DNA from: Actinospica robiniae DSM 44927
GTDB taxonomy: Bacteria > Actinomycetota > Actinomycetes > Streptomycetales > Catenulisporaceae
DNA length: 64,000 nt
Reading direction: 5' to 3'
Assembly: GCF_000504285.1 (NCBI RefSeq)
Contig: NZ_KI632511.1
Coordinates: 4,585,372-4,649,371, forward strand
Shown here: piece after piece, positions 41,713 to 52,700 of the stretch
How the letters are laid out: each line of letters starts with the position of its first letter
How positions within the stretch are numbered: position 1 is the first letter of the stretch
Position numbers and translations under genes: made by a program
Notes under the pieces: generated by a model
What the model was told of the DNA's origin: nothing
The model's input: the letters and a program-made list of their open reading frames with translations, nothing else
The model's database searches: none

Positions 41713-44700
41713 TTACGGCAGGGCCCATTGCTGGTTGCTCGCGCCGCTGCAGGACCAGATCTCCAGTTGCGTGCCGGAGCCGCCGGATCCGGTGTCATCC
41801 AGGCACTTGCCCGACTGTGGGTTGACGAGTTCGCCGCTCGACAGCGGCTGCCAGTTCTGCGCGGCGGTGCCGTTGCAGGTGTAGAGATCGACCAGCGTGC
41901 CGTTGGCAGTGCCGGCGGCGACGACGTCGAGGCACTTCCCGAGCGCCTTGAGCGTGCCGTTCGGCTCAGCCGTCCAGCTCTGCGCGGTCGTGCCGTTGCA
42001 GGTGTAGACCTGGACCGGCGTGCCGTCCGCGCTGTTGTCGCTGCGCACATCGACGCAGAGCCCTGCGTAGCCGGTCACGGTGCCGGCCACCGCGGCCGGC
42101 GAGACCCACGACTGGTTGGAGGTGGCGCCGCAGGTCCAGATCTGTACCTGGGTGCCGGAGGCGCCGTAGCCGGTGTCGTCGAGGCACTTGCCGGACTGCG
42201 GGTTGAGCAGTTCGCCGTTGGACTGCGGTGTCCACACCTGGGCACCGGTGCCGTTGCACGTGTAGAGGTCGACCAGCGTGCCGTTGGCCGTACCGCCGCC
42301 GACGACGTCCAGGCATTTGCCGAGCGCCTGCACGGTGCCGTTGGCCTCCTCGGTCCATTGCTGGCCGTTGGTTCCGTTGCAGGTGTAGACCTCGACCTTG
42401 GTCGCGTCGGCGTTGCTGTCCGCGGCGATGTCGAGGCAGAGCCCTGTGTATCCGACCAGCGGTGTGGCAGCGATACCTCCGGTGGAGGCGACCACGGTCC
42501 AGGTGAACGTGGTGGAGGCCTGAGCGCCGTTACCGTCCTTGGCGGTGACGGTCACGGTGCTGGTGCCGGCGGTCGTCGGCGTGCCGGTGATGAGCCCGCT
42601 CGACGAGATCGACAGGCCGGAGGGCAGACCCGAAGCCGTGTACGTCGCGGTCTGCCCGGAGGTCGAGTCGCTCGCGGCGAGTTGCACGGACACGGCCGTG
42701 CCCGCCGAACCCTCCTGCGGGCCGGGGTTCGTCAGCGTGACCGGCTGCCCGAGCTGGGTCGAGGTCACCGAGAGCGTGCCGCTGAGCGGAAGCGAGCCGG
42801 TGGCGTCCGCGTCGCCGACGGAGATGCCGTAGCTGCCGGTGCTGGTCGCCCACGCGTTCGAGGACGTGTTCCAGTACTGCAGGTTCTGCTGCGCGAGCTG
42901 GAAGGTGACGGTCTGGCTGGCGCCGGCCGCGAGGTTGACGCGGGCGAAGCCCTCGAGCTGCCGTGGTGGCTGGCCGGAGGCGGACGGATCGGTGACATAC
43001 AGCTGCGCCACGTCAGCGCCCGCGCGTGAGCCGGTGTTGGTGACGGTGGCAGTCACCGTGGCGGTGCCGCCCGCGGTGAGCGTGCCGACGTGCAGGTTGC
43101 TGTAGGAGAAGGTGGTGTAGGAAAGGCCGTAGCCGAAGGGGAAGAGCGGCGTCAGACCCTTGGCGTCGTACCAGCGGTAGCCGACGTCCACGCCCTCGGA
43201 GTACTGGACGGTGCCGCCGCTGCCCGGCCACTCGGCCGTCGTGGAGGCCGGGACCTGGGAGAGCGAGGTCGGGAAGGTCACGGTCAGGTGGCCGGACGGG
43301 TTGTAGGAGCCGAACAGCACGTTGGCGATGGCCGTGCCGTCCTCCTGGCCCGGGTACCAGGCCTCGAGCACTCCCTTGACCGAGGAGAGCCACGGCATGG
43401 TGACCGCGGATCCGGTGTTGAGCACCACGACCGTGTTCGGGTTCGCCGCGGCGACAGCCGAGATCAGCGAGTTCTGGGCACTGGACAGGTCGATGCTGCT
43501 GAGGTCCGAGCCTTCCGACTCGAAGTCGCTGGCGAAGACCACCGCGACCTTCGCCGCGGCGGCTGCGGCCGCGGCCGAGGAGTTCGAGGTGCCGGCGTCG
43601 TAGGTGACCGTGGTCCCGCTCGGCGCGGCGGCGGTGATCCCCTGCAGCGGGGTGACCGTGCCGCTCGAATTCACCCCCGCGCTGCCGCCGCCGTCGCTCT
43701 GCGGGCTGGTGGACGCGTCGGCGCCGATGACCGCGATCGAGTTGTCGGCGGAACCGAGCGGGAGCACGCTGCCCGAGTCCTTGAGCAGGACGGTGCCCTC
43801 TTCGGCCAGCGACGTCGCAGCCGTCTGATCCGCGGTGTCCGTCGCAGCCTGCGCCGGGGAGCCCGAGGTCGGCTTATCGAAGAGCCCGTACGCGAACATC
43901 TGAGTGAGGGTCTGCGAGACCAGCGCGTTCAACGTGGCCTGGCTCACCGAGCCGGAGTTGACCGCGGACGTCAGGGCACTGCCGTAGTAGCCGTCGGAGC
44001 CCGGCATGTCCATGTTCAGGCCCGCGTTGGCCGACGCGGCGGTGGCGTGTGTGCCGCCCCAGTCCGAGGTGACGAACCCGGTGAAGCCGAACTGCTGGCG
44101 CAGCACGGTCGTCAGGAGATACGGGTTCTGACACGCGGCGGTGCCGTTGATGTAGCTGTAGGAGCACATCACCGAGGACGCGTCGCCCTGCTGCACCGCC
44201 GCCTGGAACGCGGGCAGGTAGATCTCCTGCTCGGCCTGGGTGCTCACGACCGCGTTGTCGCTCGAGGTGTTGCGGTTGGTCTCCTGGTTGTACACGGCGA
44301 AGTGCTTGACCTGCGCCATGACCCCGGTGGACTGCACGCCGCGGATGTCGGCCGAGCCGAGTTGCCCGTTGAGGTAGGGATCCTCGCCCACTGATTCGAA
44401 GGCACGGCCCCAGCGCGGGTCGCGCACGATGTTGATGGTGGGCCCGAGGTCGACGGTGGTGCCCTTGGCCGCCTGCTCGGCGCCGATCACCTGGCCGTAC
44501 TGCTGCTCGGCCGAGGTGTCCCAGGTCGCGGCGACCGAGACCGGCGCCAGCAGCTGGGTGACGTTGGACAGGCCGTCGCCGACGCCGGCCGGGCCGTCCT
44601 CCAGGTTCATCGCCGGGATGCACAGCGAGCCGATGGCCGGGATGAACCCGACGTAGCTCGACCCGCCCGATCCGGTGGCCAGCGCCACTTTCTGCGCGAG

Positions 44701-44946
44701 CGTCAGGTGCGACATCAGGGAGCTGACCCGCTGGGAGACGGGCGCCGAGGAGCCGACCCAGGGGCAGGAAGTGGACGAGGCCTCGGCGGTGCCGGTACCG
44801 CCGAACGCGGCGACCACGCCGGCCGAGAGGGTGACCAGGGCGACGCCGAGCGCCCGCCCGCGCAGGCGCGAGCGGGTGGTGGTGCGGGTGGTGGTGCGGT
44901 GACTCCGGGTCTTGCGGTGGGTGGGGGTGTTGCCAGGGTCGGGCAC
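41713..44946 (-). CDS. Secreted GH3 beta-glucosidase with Ig-like and two ricin-type lectin modules
   Basis: The 1077-aa exoenzyme has a basic N-terminus plus hydrophobic signal ([19 protein letters not shown]), a GH3 catalytic domain with KHFAVYNQE and nucleophile Asp295 ([11 protein letters not shown]), the C-terminal GH3 domain ([12 protein letters not shown]) and a fibronectin-like domain ([13 protein letters not shown]). A putative Ig domain ([20 protein letters not shown]) and two ricin-B/CBM13 lectin modules with QxW repeats (QQW, QVW, QSW; QSW, QNW, QQW) follow. It hydrolyses beta-linked oligosaccharides outside the cell. The GTG at 44946 has GGAGG 4 nt upstream; ATGs at 44967 and 44988 are alternatives. 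Confidence 0.9.
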   Translation of the reverse strand: MPDPGNTPTHRKTRSHRTTTRTTTRSRLRGRALGVALVTLSAGVVAAFGGTGTAEASSTSCPWVGSSAPVSQRVSSLMSHLTLAQKVALATGSGGSSYVGFIPAIGSLCIPAMNLEDGPAGVGDGLSNVTQLLAPVSVAATWDTSAEQQYGQVIGAEQAAKGTTVDLGPTINIVRDPRWGRAFESVGEDPYLNGQLGSADIRGVQSTGVMAQVKHFAVYNQETNRNTSSDNAVVSTQAEQEIYLPAFQAAVQQGDASSVMCSYSYINGTAACQNPYLLTTVLRQQFGFTGFVTSDWGGTHATAASANAGLNMDMPGSDGYYGSALTSAVNSGSVSQATLNALVSQTLTQMFAYGLFDKPTSGSPAQAATDTADQTAATSLAEEGTVLLKDSGSVLPLGSADNSIAVIGADASTSPQSDGGGSAGVNSSGTVTPLQGITAAAPSGTTVTYDAGTSNSSAAAAAAAAKVAVVFASDFESEGSDLSSIDLSSAQNSLISAVAAANPNTVVVLNTGSAVTMPWLSSVKGVLEAWYPGQEDGTAIANVLFGSYNPSGHLTVTFPTSLSQVPASTTAEWPGSGGTVQYSEGVDVGYRWYDAKGLTPLFPFGYGLSYTTFSYSNLHVGTLTAGGTATVTATVTNTGSRAGADVAQLYVTDPSASGQPPRQLEGFARVNLAAGASQTVTFQLAQQNLQYWNTSSNAWATSTGSYGISVGDADATGSLPLSGTLSVTSTQLGQPVTLTNPGPQEGSAGTAVSVQLAASDSTSGQTATYTASGLPSGLSISSSGLITGTPTTAGTSTVTVTAKDGNGAQASTTFTWTVVASTGGIAATPLVGYTGLCLDIAADSNADATKVEVYTCNGTNGQQWTEEANGTVQALGKCLDVVGGGTANGTLVDLYTCNGTGAQVWTPQSNGELLNPQSGKCLDDTGYGASGTQVQIWTCGATSNQSWVSPAAVAGTVTGYAGLCVDVRSDNSADGTPVQVYTCNGTTAQSWTAEPNGTLKALGKCLDVVAAGTANGTLVDLYTCNGTAAQNWQPLSSGELVNPQSGKCLDDTGSGGSGTQLEIWSCSGASNQQWALP

Positions 44947-45077
44947 GATGCCTCCATGCCGTGGCATGCCGGCAGTCCGGCACGCCACGTTGTCCGCGCG
45001 AACAAACCGTCATGCGGATGAAAGCGCGCCCCCACGCCGCCGTCAATTGGTCCAGGCCAATCGACGGACCGAGTGGA

Positions 45078-45341
45078 TCAGCCGGCGGGCCGCGGCGCCC
45101 ATCGCCGCCACGCGGCGAAGAAGCACAGGACGCAGAGCAGCGCGATGGCGGCCGTGGCCCGGTGTCCCGCGCTCCGGCCGACGAACTGGTCGATCCACCA
45201 CCGGGCCAGCGGCGTCAGGATCATGGCCGAGACCACGTAGTCGGCCGTACGACGGCGCCGCGACCAGGACCGCCAGCGCTCGCTGACGAGCGCGAGCACC
45301 GCGAACACCGAGATTCCGGCCAGTGCGATGATGCTGATCAT
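45078..45341 (-). CDS. Small membrane protein, function unknown
   Basis: This 87-aa protein has an N-terminal hydrophobic helix (ISIIALAGISVFAVLALV), a basic Arg-rich loop (WRSWSRRRRTADYVVS), a middle hydrophobic stretch (VVSAMILTPLARWWI) and a final helix (ATAAIALLCVLCFFAAW). The ATG at 45341 has AAGGGGG 5 nt upstream. No family is recognised. It lies between the GH3 gene and the divergent MatB gene. Confidence 0.65.
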   Translation of the reverse strand: MISIIALAGISVFAVLALVSERWRSWSRRRRTADYVVSAMILTPLARWWIDQFVGRSAGHRATAAIALLCVLCFFAAWRRWAPRPAG

Positions 45342-45432
45342 CAATCCCCCTTGACTTCCATGCCTTACTTTAGCGCTGCGCCGCGCGTCCTGCTACGCGT
45401 CGTGGGGGGGGTCCGCGAGTACGGTAGGGCTC

Positions 45433-46854
45433 ATGGACCTGCTTTCCTCCCTGCGCGCCGACGCGACCGACCGGCCTGAATCCGTGCACGTCGCGGGCGA
45501 GGGGCTCAGCCGGGGCGATTTGCTCGCGGCGGCGGGGGCGGTGGCGCGGCGGATCGCCGGGGCTCCTGCGGTCGCCGTCCGGGCCACGCCGTCGCTCACG
45601 ACCGTGGTCGGGGTGCTCGGCGGACTGCTCGCGAGTGTGCCGGTGGTGCCGATCGCCCCGGACAGCGGCGCGGGCGAACTCGGGCACGTGCTGCGCGACA
45701 GCGGCGCGGCGGTGTTGCTCGCCGGAGCGGACGAGGCCGGGTCGCTCGGCTCGCCGTGGAAGGAATGCGGTGTGCCGCTGGTGCCGGTCTCCACGGCGGA
45801 ACGCGGCGACATGCCGTCCGGGCCGGTCCCCTCGGAGCAGGCCACGGCCCTGATTCTCTACACCTCGGGCACCACTGGTGTGCCCAAGGGCGTGCCGGTC
45901 ACCGGCCAGGCGATCGCCGCGGATCTCGACGCCCTCGCCGAGGCCTGGGCGTGGACCGAGGAGGACACGCTCGTCCATGGGCTGCCGCTGTTCCACGTGC
46001 ACGGGCTGGTGCTCGGCGTGTTGGGCGCGCTGCGCACGGGATCGCGGCTGATGCACACCGGCCGGCCCGCGCCCGAGGCGTACGCGAAGGCGGGCGGGTC
46101 GCTCTACTTCGGCGTGCCGACGGTCTGGTCCCGGGTGTGCGCGGAGGCGTCGGCGGCCGCCGCGCTCAGCGGGGCGCGGCTGCTGGTCTCCGGCTCGGCC
46201 GCGCTGCCGGCGCCGGTCTTCGCGCGGATGCACGAGCTGACCGGGCACAAGCCGGCCGAGCGCTATGGCATGACGGAGACGCTGATCACCGTCGCGGCCC
46301 GCGCGGACGACGAGGACCGCCGACCGGGCGCGGTCGGGCGGCCGCTGGCGGGAATCGAGACCAGGCTGGTGGACGACGCGGGCGAGCCGGTGGCGTGGGA
46401 CGGCGCCACCGTCGGCAGCCTGCAGGTGCGCGGCGCCACCGTGTTCGACGGCTACCTGCGCCGCCCGGACGCGACCGCGGAGTCGTTCACCGCGGACGGC
46501 TGGTTCCGCACCGGCGACATGGCGGTGCTCGAGCCGGACGGCACGCACCGCATCGTCGGGCGGGCCTCGACCGACCTGATCAAATCAGGGGGCTACCGGA
46601 TCGGCGCGGGCGAGATCGAGAACGCGCTGCTCGGCCATCCGGGCGTGCGCGAGGCCGCTGTGGTGGGCGTGCCGGACGAGGATCTCGGGCAGCGCATCGT
46701 GGCCTACGTGGTGGCCGAGGGCGTCGCAGAGCCCGAACTCATCGACCTCGTCGCGCGCGAACTGTCGGCGCACAAGCGTCCGCGCGCTGTGGTGTTCCTG
46801 GACGCGCTGCCCCGCAACGCGATGGGGAAGGTGCGCAAGGACCAACTGGGCTGA
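45433..46854 (+). CDS. matB: Acyl-CoA synthetase, MatB-like malonyl-CoA synthetase
   Basis: The 473-aa ANL-family enzyme activates a carboxylic acid with ATP and CoA. Motifs are LYTSGTTGVPKG (P-loop), LPLFHVHGLVLGVLG, RYGMTET, WFRTGDMA, LIKSGGYRIGAGEIEN and a C-terminal NAMGKVRK Lys. The sequence resembles the malonyl/methylmalonyl-CoA synthetase MatB of Streptomyces coelicolor as I remember it, including length and the PLFHVHGL block. The ATG at 45433 has a weak GTAGGG. It stands alone; no malonate decarboxylase or uptake gene is next to it. It would supply malonyl-CoA for fatty-acid or polyketide synthesis. Confidence 0.85.
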   Translation: MDLLSSLRADATDRPESVHVAGEGLSRGDLLAAAGAVARRIAGAPAVAVRATPSLTTVVGVLGGLLASVPVVPIAPDSGAGELGHVLRDSGAAVLLAGADEAGSLGSPWKECGVPLVPVSTAERGDMPSGPVPSEQATALILYTSGTTGVPKGVPVTGQAIAADLDALAEAWAWTEEDTLVHGLPLFHVHGLVLGVLGALRTGSRLMHTGRPAPEAYAKAGGSLYFGVPTVWSRVCAEASAAAALSGARLLVSGSAALPAPVFARMHELTGHKPAERYGMTETLITVAARADDEDRRPGAVGRPLAGIETRLVDDAGEPVAWDGATVGSLQVRGATVFDGYLRRPDATAESFTADGWFRTGDMAVLEPDGTHRIVGRASTDLIKSGGYRIGAGEIENALLGHPGVREAAVVGVPDEDLGQRIVAYVVAEGVAEPELIDLVARELSAHKRPRAVVFLDALPRNAMGKVRKDQLG

Positions 46855-47059
46855 GTACCCGGGCGCGAGGGCTGGGTAAGGGCGTCGCGCGGTCGGCATT
46901 TGTTGCCCCGTCTGACGAAACGCCGCGGGCCGCGGGCCCGGACGAGGGTGCTTTGCGCAAGCTTGGCCAAGGGGCACAGGACAGTGCCTTGACGTGGCAG
47001 GCCCGGCGGCAGGAGATTCAGGGCACCCACCTTACCCGCGAGTAACCTGGAGGTCGCCG

Positions 47060-48658
47060 ATGCCCGTCCATGGTCGCACGCGCCGTCGCAGAAGCCCGAG
47101 TCTGCTGGGCGCCGCCGCGCTCGTCCTGCCCGCCCTGCTCACCGCCGCGCCGCCGGCCTCGGCCGCGAGCGCCGCGGTGAGCACCACCGCGCTGACCCTC
47201 ACCATGCCCGACGGCACCGGACTGACCGCCGAGCTGACCCGGCCGAGCGGCTCCGGGCCGCATCCGGCGATCGTGTTCATCGACAGCTGGGCCACCCCCG
47301 ACTTCGAGTACCTGCTCCAGGCGCAGCAGTTCGCCGCCGACGGCTACATCGTGCTCGAATACGACCCGCGCGGCTTCTACTCCTCCGGCGGGAGCATCGA
47401 CGTGGCCGGGCCGCAGGACGTCGCCGACGTCTCCAGCGTGATCAGCTGGCTGCTGGCGAACACCTCGGCGAACCCGGCCGAGATCGGCGTGGGCGGGGTC
47501 TCCTACGGCGCCGGGCTCTCCCTGCTCGCGGCCGGGCACGACCCGCGGATCAAGGCCGTGGCGGCCATGAGCGCCTGGACGGACCTGGACTATTCGCTCT
47601 ACCCGAACAGCACGCGGCACCAGGAGTCCACCGACCTGCTCGCGGCCGCGGCCGAGCTGACCGGGACGCTGAGCCCCGACTTCCAGAACATCCTGGACGA
47701 CTTCTACGGCGACACCGACATCTCCGACGTGCTCAGCTGGGGCGCGGTCCGCTCGCCGCAGACGTACGTGGACTCGATCAACGCCAACGGCGCGGCCGTG
47801 TTCATCTCCAACGGCCTGCAGGACAGCATCTTCGCGCCCAACCAGCTCCTGCCGTTCTACAACGACCTGAGCACGCCGAAGTACCTGATGCTCCAGCCCG
47901 GCGACCACGCCACCTCGGAGGCCTCGGGTCTGCTGGGGCTGGACAACACGGTCTGGGACCACGCGCACGCCTGGTTCGACCACTACCTCACCGGCGCGGC
48001 GAACGGGATCGACACGCAGGCCCCGGTCCAGGTCGAGCCGATCGGCGGCTCCTCGTATCAGGGGTATGCGAGCCCTGCGGCGATGACCGCCTCGTCCACG
48101 ACCTACCAGCTCGGTGCGAAGAACTGGCTCGGCACCGGCAGTCTGAGCACCGGCGCGGCCGGCAGCTTCACCACCAAGACGAATGCGGGCACGGCGTCCT
48201 GCGCGGCCGGCGGCACGCTGGAGGTCAGCGGCATCCTGACCCAGTTCTTCGACGCGCCGCCCTCGTGCTGGCTGCCCGCGATCAACCGCTCGGACGACGC
48301 GGTATGGCAGTCCTCTGCGTTGTCCGCGACCGACCACGTGCGCGGGACCGCGAGCCTGAACCTGACGGTGACCCCGAGCGCTTCGTCCGGCACGCTCTAC
48401 GCCTACCTGTACGACGTCGATCTGCTCGACGACGGGACGCTGATCTCGTACCTGCCCTACAGCTACAGCGGCGCCACGCCCGGCAAGCCGCTGCAGATCA
48501 GTGCCCAGTTCCTCACCACGTCGTACGACATCCCGGCCGGCGACAGCGTCGCGCTGGTACTTGGCACCAAGGACCCGCTCTTCCTCGACGCCGACCAGTC
48601 CGGCAGCACCGTGGCCTTCGGCGGGCCGTCCAGCCTGACCCTGCCGCTCGGCCGCTGA
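47060..48658 (+). CDS. Secreted S15/CocE-type alpha/beta hydrolase
   Basis: This 532-aa exoenzyme has a signal peptide (LLGAAALVLPALLTAAPPASA, in part; cleavage near 35). The alpha/beta hydrolase domain carries YDPRGFYSSGG, the nucleophile Ser148 (GVGGVSYGAG), and later Asp (GLQDSIFAPN) and His (PGDHATSE) candidates. The C-terminal about 180 residues form a jelly-roll like that of Xaa-Pro dipeptidyl-peptidases and cocaine esterases (SLNLTVTPSASSGTLYAYLYD in part). Acyl-peptide or ester substrates are both possible. GGAGG lies 7 nt before the ATG at 47060. Confidence 0.85.
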   Translation: MPVHGRTRRRRSPSLLGAAALVLPALLTAAPPASAASAAVSTTALTLTMPDGTGLTAELTRPSGSGPHPAIVFIDSWATPDFEYLLQAQQFAADGYIVLEYDPRGFYSSGGSIDVAGPQDVADVSSVISWLLANTSANPAEIGVGGVSYGAGLSLLAAGHDPRIKAVAAMSAWTDLDYSLYPNSTRHQESTDLLAAAAELTGTLSPDFQNILDDFYGDTDISDVLSWGAVRSPQTYVDSINANGAAVFISNGLQDSIFAPNQLLPFYNDLSTPKYLMLQPGDHATSEASGLLGLDNTVWDHAHAWFDHYLTGAANGIDTQAPVQVEPIGGSSYQGYASPAAMTASSTTYQLGAKNWLGTGSLSTGAAGSFTTKTNAGTASCAAGGTLEVSGILTQFFDAPPSCWLPAINRSDDAVWQSSALSATDHVRGTASLNLTVTPSASSGTLYAYLYDVDLLDDGTLISYLPYSYSGATPGKPLQISAQFLTTSYDIPAGDSVALVLGTKDPLFLDADQSGSTVAFGGPSSLTLPLGR

Positions 48659-48665
48659 GACCGGC

Positions 48666-49571
48666 TCAGCGACGCAACGTCACCTCGCTCGGCGCTTTGA
48701 ACTGGGCGAGCGAGGTGACGGTGGCGGGGGTGCGCAGCCCGGCGTTCTCGGCGAACAGCTTGCGCGCCGCGTCGAAGGACACCTCGTCGTCGGCGACGGT
48801 CGCGGCGAGATCGTAGAGGTCGTAGATCTCGTCCGTCATCTCGTCGAAGGGCCCGGCGCCGAGGCCCCAGATGTCCCACAGCAGCGTCTCGACCTTGTTG
48901 AGGTCGGACAGGTCCAGCCTTATGTTCCCGCTCACGAACCACTCCCCCACCATCGGCGGCTCGGTCATCCCCAGGCCGAACTCCTTCGGGTCGGCCTGGC
49001 CGGATCGGATGAGCTGCCAAGCCTTCCCCGCGACGAGGAAGCGGTCGCGCGGCACGTCCATCGGGTCGAAGGGCATCGAGTAGCCCTCAACGATCTGGGC
49101 GTCGGCCAGCAGCCAGCCGCGCTCGGCGTCCCAGTACTCGGTCACGACGTGGTCGCTGTGGAAGCCGTCGTCTCCGAAGTAGTCGGCGAAGCCGGAGCGG
49201 ATGCGGGCCGGGATGCCGGCGTGGCGCAGCAGCGAGCAGTGCAGCAGCGCGAAGTCGCGGCAGATCCCGACGAAGCGGTCCTCGAAGGCGCGCGCTTCGG
49301 TGAGCGCGGCGCCGTTCCGCTCGGCCACCAGGCGCAGGATCTCGTCCACATAGCGGGATTCCGCGTCCTCGCGCAGCCGGTCCGGCAGGAGTTCGACGCC
49401 GAAGTGCCCGCCCTCGAGCCGGTGTACGAACAGCCCGCGGACGATGCGGGCGAGCGCGGCCGGATCGGCGGGCAGGTCGTGGTAGAGCGGTGCGAAGGCC
49501 CCGGGGTCGCTGAAAAGGCTCTGGGTGGCGTAGAACCGCGCGGCCTCGGAATCCAGTGCGGCGACAGGCAT
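48666..49571 (-). CDS. Transglutaminase-like domain protein
   Basis: The 301-aa cytoplasmic protein has the transglutaminase-type catalytic triad: Cys104 (VGICRDFALL), His141 (SDHVVTEYW) and Asp157 (LLADAQI). The N-terminal part is specific, and the C-terminal about 100 residues (LRLDLSDLN motif onwards) are helical. Members of this family can be proteases or peptide N-glycanase-like enzymes rather than cross-linkers. No signal peptide is seen. It is convergent with the S15-type hydrolase gene (8 bp apart) and divergent from the FtsX operon. Confidence 0.82.
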   Translation of the reverse strand: MPVAALDSEAARFYATQSLFSDPGAFAPLYHDLPADPAALARIVRGLFVHRLEGGHFGVELLPDRLREDAESRYVDEILRLVAERNGAALTEARAFEDRFVGICRDFALLHCSLLRHAGIPARIRSGFADYFGDDGFHSDHVVTEYWDAERGWLLADAQIVEGYSMPFDPMDVPRDRFLVAGKAWQLIRSGQADPKEFGLGMTEPPMVGEWFVSGNIRLDLSDLNKVETLLWDIWGLGAGPFDEMTDEIYDLYDLAATVADDEVSFDAARKLFAENAGLRTPATVTSLAQFKAPSEVTLRR

Positions 49572-49702
49572 GAGAGTCCCCTAGTCGATCAGTTGTTCGA
49601 ATATTCTGCCGACCTCGGCCATGCTGCCATATTCCTCCGCCGAAAATCGAGGGCGACGCGCCGCCGCCGGCCCGATCCGTTGATCGCGGCGGGCGCTTGG
49701 AC

Positions 49703-49751
49703 CTTGTCCTAAAAGACAAGGCTCTGCGATAATGACTTTGTGAAAGCGCTT
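49703..49751 (+). promoter_or_regulatory. Promoter and two palindromes of the FtsX-type operon
   Basis: TTGTCC (49705-49710), a 17-nt spacer and GATAAT (49728-49733) form a good promoter. The palindrome CTTGTC-CTAAAA-GACAAG (49703-49720) covers the -35 box. A second palindrome, AAGCGCTT (49744-49751), resembles a LacI-type operator core and overlaps the predicted start site. Both could be repressor sites. Confidence 0.65.
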
Positions 49752-49799
49752 ACTCGCATACGCCCCGGCCTTCCGGCGCACTCGGCCCGGGCCCGGTGA
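49740..49799 (+). CDS. Leaderless mini-ORF (19 aa) coupled to the FtsX-type operon
   Basis: GTG at 49740 is 7 nt after the GATAAT box, so the transcript is predicted to start at this codon. It encodes VKALTRIRPGLPAHSARAR and ends in a TGA that overlaps the GTG of the first permease (GTGA). That permease has no ribosome-binding site of its own, so it may depend on re-initiation after this mini-ORF. The overlap with an operator-like palindrome is a caution against reading too much into the frame. Confidence 0.5.
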   Translation: MKALTRIRPGLPAHSARAR

Positions 49800-52700
49800 C
49801 CGCCGCCATCCGGGCCCTGCGCAGCCGGTTCGGCGCCCTCGCGGTGACCGCGCTCGCGGTCGCGGTGGCCTCCGGATTCGCCGCGTTGGCGACCGACGCG
49901 TGGACGGTCGCGCTGCCGCGCGGGATCGCCGCGGACATCGCGAACTCGCCGGAGAACGGGGTCGTGGTCAACGGTTCGGCCGACTCGATGTCGGCGCTCA
50001 GCCGGCAGGCCGGCGAGGTGCGCACGGTGGTGGCGCGGTCCGGACCGGCCGGGACGTTCGGGATAGACCAGATCATCGAGTCGGCCACCTTCGACCTGAG
50101 CCAGGTCCCGCCGGCGAAGCAGAACACGGTCGCGCCGCCGCAGACCTACGCCGTCTCGCTCCCGGCCGTCGCCGGATCCACCGCGCTGGTCCAGGGAAGC
50201 TGGCCGTCCGACCCCGCGGGCGGCACCGACCCGGTGATCCCGGTCGCGCTGCCGGTGCCCGCTCTGCGCATGGCGCATCTGAGCGTCGGGCAGACCTTCA
50301 CGTTGTGGAACAGCTCCACCAACGCGCCGGAGCGCTTCCACGTCACCGGCAGCTTCCGCTATCTCGACCCGTCCACCGCGGGCGGCCCGTGGAACACGAT
50401 CGGCAGCAGCGGCATCGAATATGACGGGCCGTTCACCCTGATCGGCCCGATGGTGGCCACCGTCGGCGCGTTCACCGGCGGCACCCTGCCGATCGTGTCG
50501 GGCGTCTGGGTCATCCGGCCGGCCCTCGGCCCCGGTCTCGACGTGGCGACCGTGCGCAAGTCCCTCGACGCGATGCTCGATACGACGAAGGCTTCTTATA
50601 TCGTCTCGCTGAGCTCGGTCTGGGGCTTCTCCGTACAGACCCACCTGCCGGCGCTGCTGGCCCAGCTGCCGTCCCGGATCACCGCCGGGCGGGCCGAGTT
50701 GCTGGCCGAGACCCTGCTGCTGGCCACGCTCGCGGCCATCGCCATCGCGGTCTCCTGCGGAAACCTGGTCGGACGCGGCGAGGCGCAGTCCGCGCTGCTG
50801 CGCTCCCGCGGATCTCCGCGCCGCGTGCTGGTGTCCGGATACGTCGCCGACAGCCTGATCCTGCTGGCCTCCTCGGCGATCGGCGCGGGTATCGAAGACC
50901 TCTACAGCGGCAGCCGCTGGGGATTGACCTCGGGCCCGGCTCCGGCCGAGGCCTGGATCGCCGCCATCGCCGTGGGCGTCGCCGGCGCGCTGGCCGTGCT
51001 CGCCCGCGCCGCCGTCCCCCCGCGCGCCGCCGACATCGCCGCCGCGACCGGCCGGCAGCTCGGCGCTCCGGCGCTCGTGCGGGCCGGCCTGGACGGCGCG
51101 CTGGTGGTCCTGGCCGCGCTCACGCTCTGGCAGGCGGAGCACGCCGGGCTGACCGCGGGGACCACCTCGGGCGGAAGCGGCGCCGTGCTCGCGGTCACCC
51201 TCGCGCCCGCGGTGGTCACGCTCGCCGGCGCGGCCGTCTGCGGCCGACTGGTCACCGCCACCGCCAAACTGAGCGAGCGGATGGCCGAACGCGTGGCCAG
51301 CCTTCCGGTGCGGCTCGCCGCCTGGGAGCTCGCCCGCACACCGCTGCGCTACCTGGTGCCCGCGCTGCTGTGCGTGGCGTCCGTGGCCGGCTGCGCGTAC
51401 GCGGCCGGCCAGGACGCCAGCCAGATCCGCTCGGCACACGACCAGGCCGCGTTCTCGGTCGGCGCGGATGCCTCGCTCACGCTGGTGAACCCGGTGGACG
51501 TCGGCCAGGTCGGCACCGTCACCCGGCAGCCCGGCGTCCTCGGCGCCACACCGGAGATCTTCGAAGGCACCGGAAGCAGCGATCTGATGGCCGTCGACAG
51601 CCACACCGCGGCGCAGACCGTCGCTCTGCGCGCCGACCTCGCCGACGGCCACCCGGCCGAGGACTGGTCCGCGATCACCCCGGCCGCCGATCCCGGCATT
51701 CCGGTGCCGGGCAAGCCCGACGCGCTCGGCCTGACCATCACCCTGACCGCGCCCGGTCTCGGCTCGACCTCGCCCATCCTCGACATCGAAGACGCCGTGG
51801 GCCTGACCTACCAACTCCCCCTCGGCACGCTGCCCGCCGACGGCCGCGTCCACACCCTGTTGACGGCAACCGGCGCGCTCGGCGACGGCGGCGCGGCCTA
51901 TCCGCTCCGGATCACGGGCCTCAGCCTGGGTTACACGCTGCCGCCGGTCGGCTCCATCACGGCCACGGTCGACGTCGCGGCGCTGCTGGCGCGAGCCGTC
52001 GGCAGCGGGACGACCGCGGCGTTCCCCGGCGCCCAGCAGCTCGCCATGAAGTCCTGGACGCGTACGGTGAGCTCGACGCTCGAGCCGTACATGGGCAGGC
52101 TCGACTGCCCGGTCCCGGCCGGCTCGACGATCATCGACACGGACGACGCCCGGACCGACGGGGTGGGGCCGTCTCTGCCGGACGGAGCGGCCGGCGTGAA
52201 CGGCTCCGGCGCACGGGTCTCGTTCTCCACCGGCGAAGGGCTCGACATGTCGGTGTTCTGTGAATCCTCGCCGGTGGTCGGCACCCTGACGCTGGGCACC
52301 GGCGGAGCCGGCCCGCTCCCGGTCCTGGCCACCGCGTCGTACCTGCACGACAATTCCCTGAAGCCGGGATCCGTGGTGAGCGCGAACGTCGCCGGAGTAC
52401 CGCTCAAGCTGGTCATCAAGGCCTCGGTCACCTCCTTCCCCGGGCTGCCCCTCGACTCGCAGGACGCGCTGGTCGTCGACCTCGGCGCGTTGGGCGCCGC
52501 CCTCACCGCCCAGGGCGGCCGACTTCCGGCGGCCTACGTATGGCTGATGCACACGGCCGGCCAGAACGCCCCGGCGAGCCTGCCGGCCGGCGCGTCGGTG
52601 CGCACGGCGAAACAAGTCGCCGCGGGCCTGCTCGCGGATCCGTTGGCCCGCGTACCACAGCGGGTGATCACCCTCGGCGCGCCCGTCCTGGTCGGACTCG

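Noticed and set aside
49709-52615. Minus-strand frame of over 900 codons opposite the first FtsX permease
   Set aside because: No family features and no ribosome site; the + strand permease explains the coding signal.
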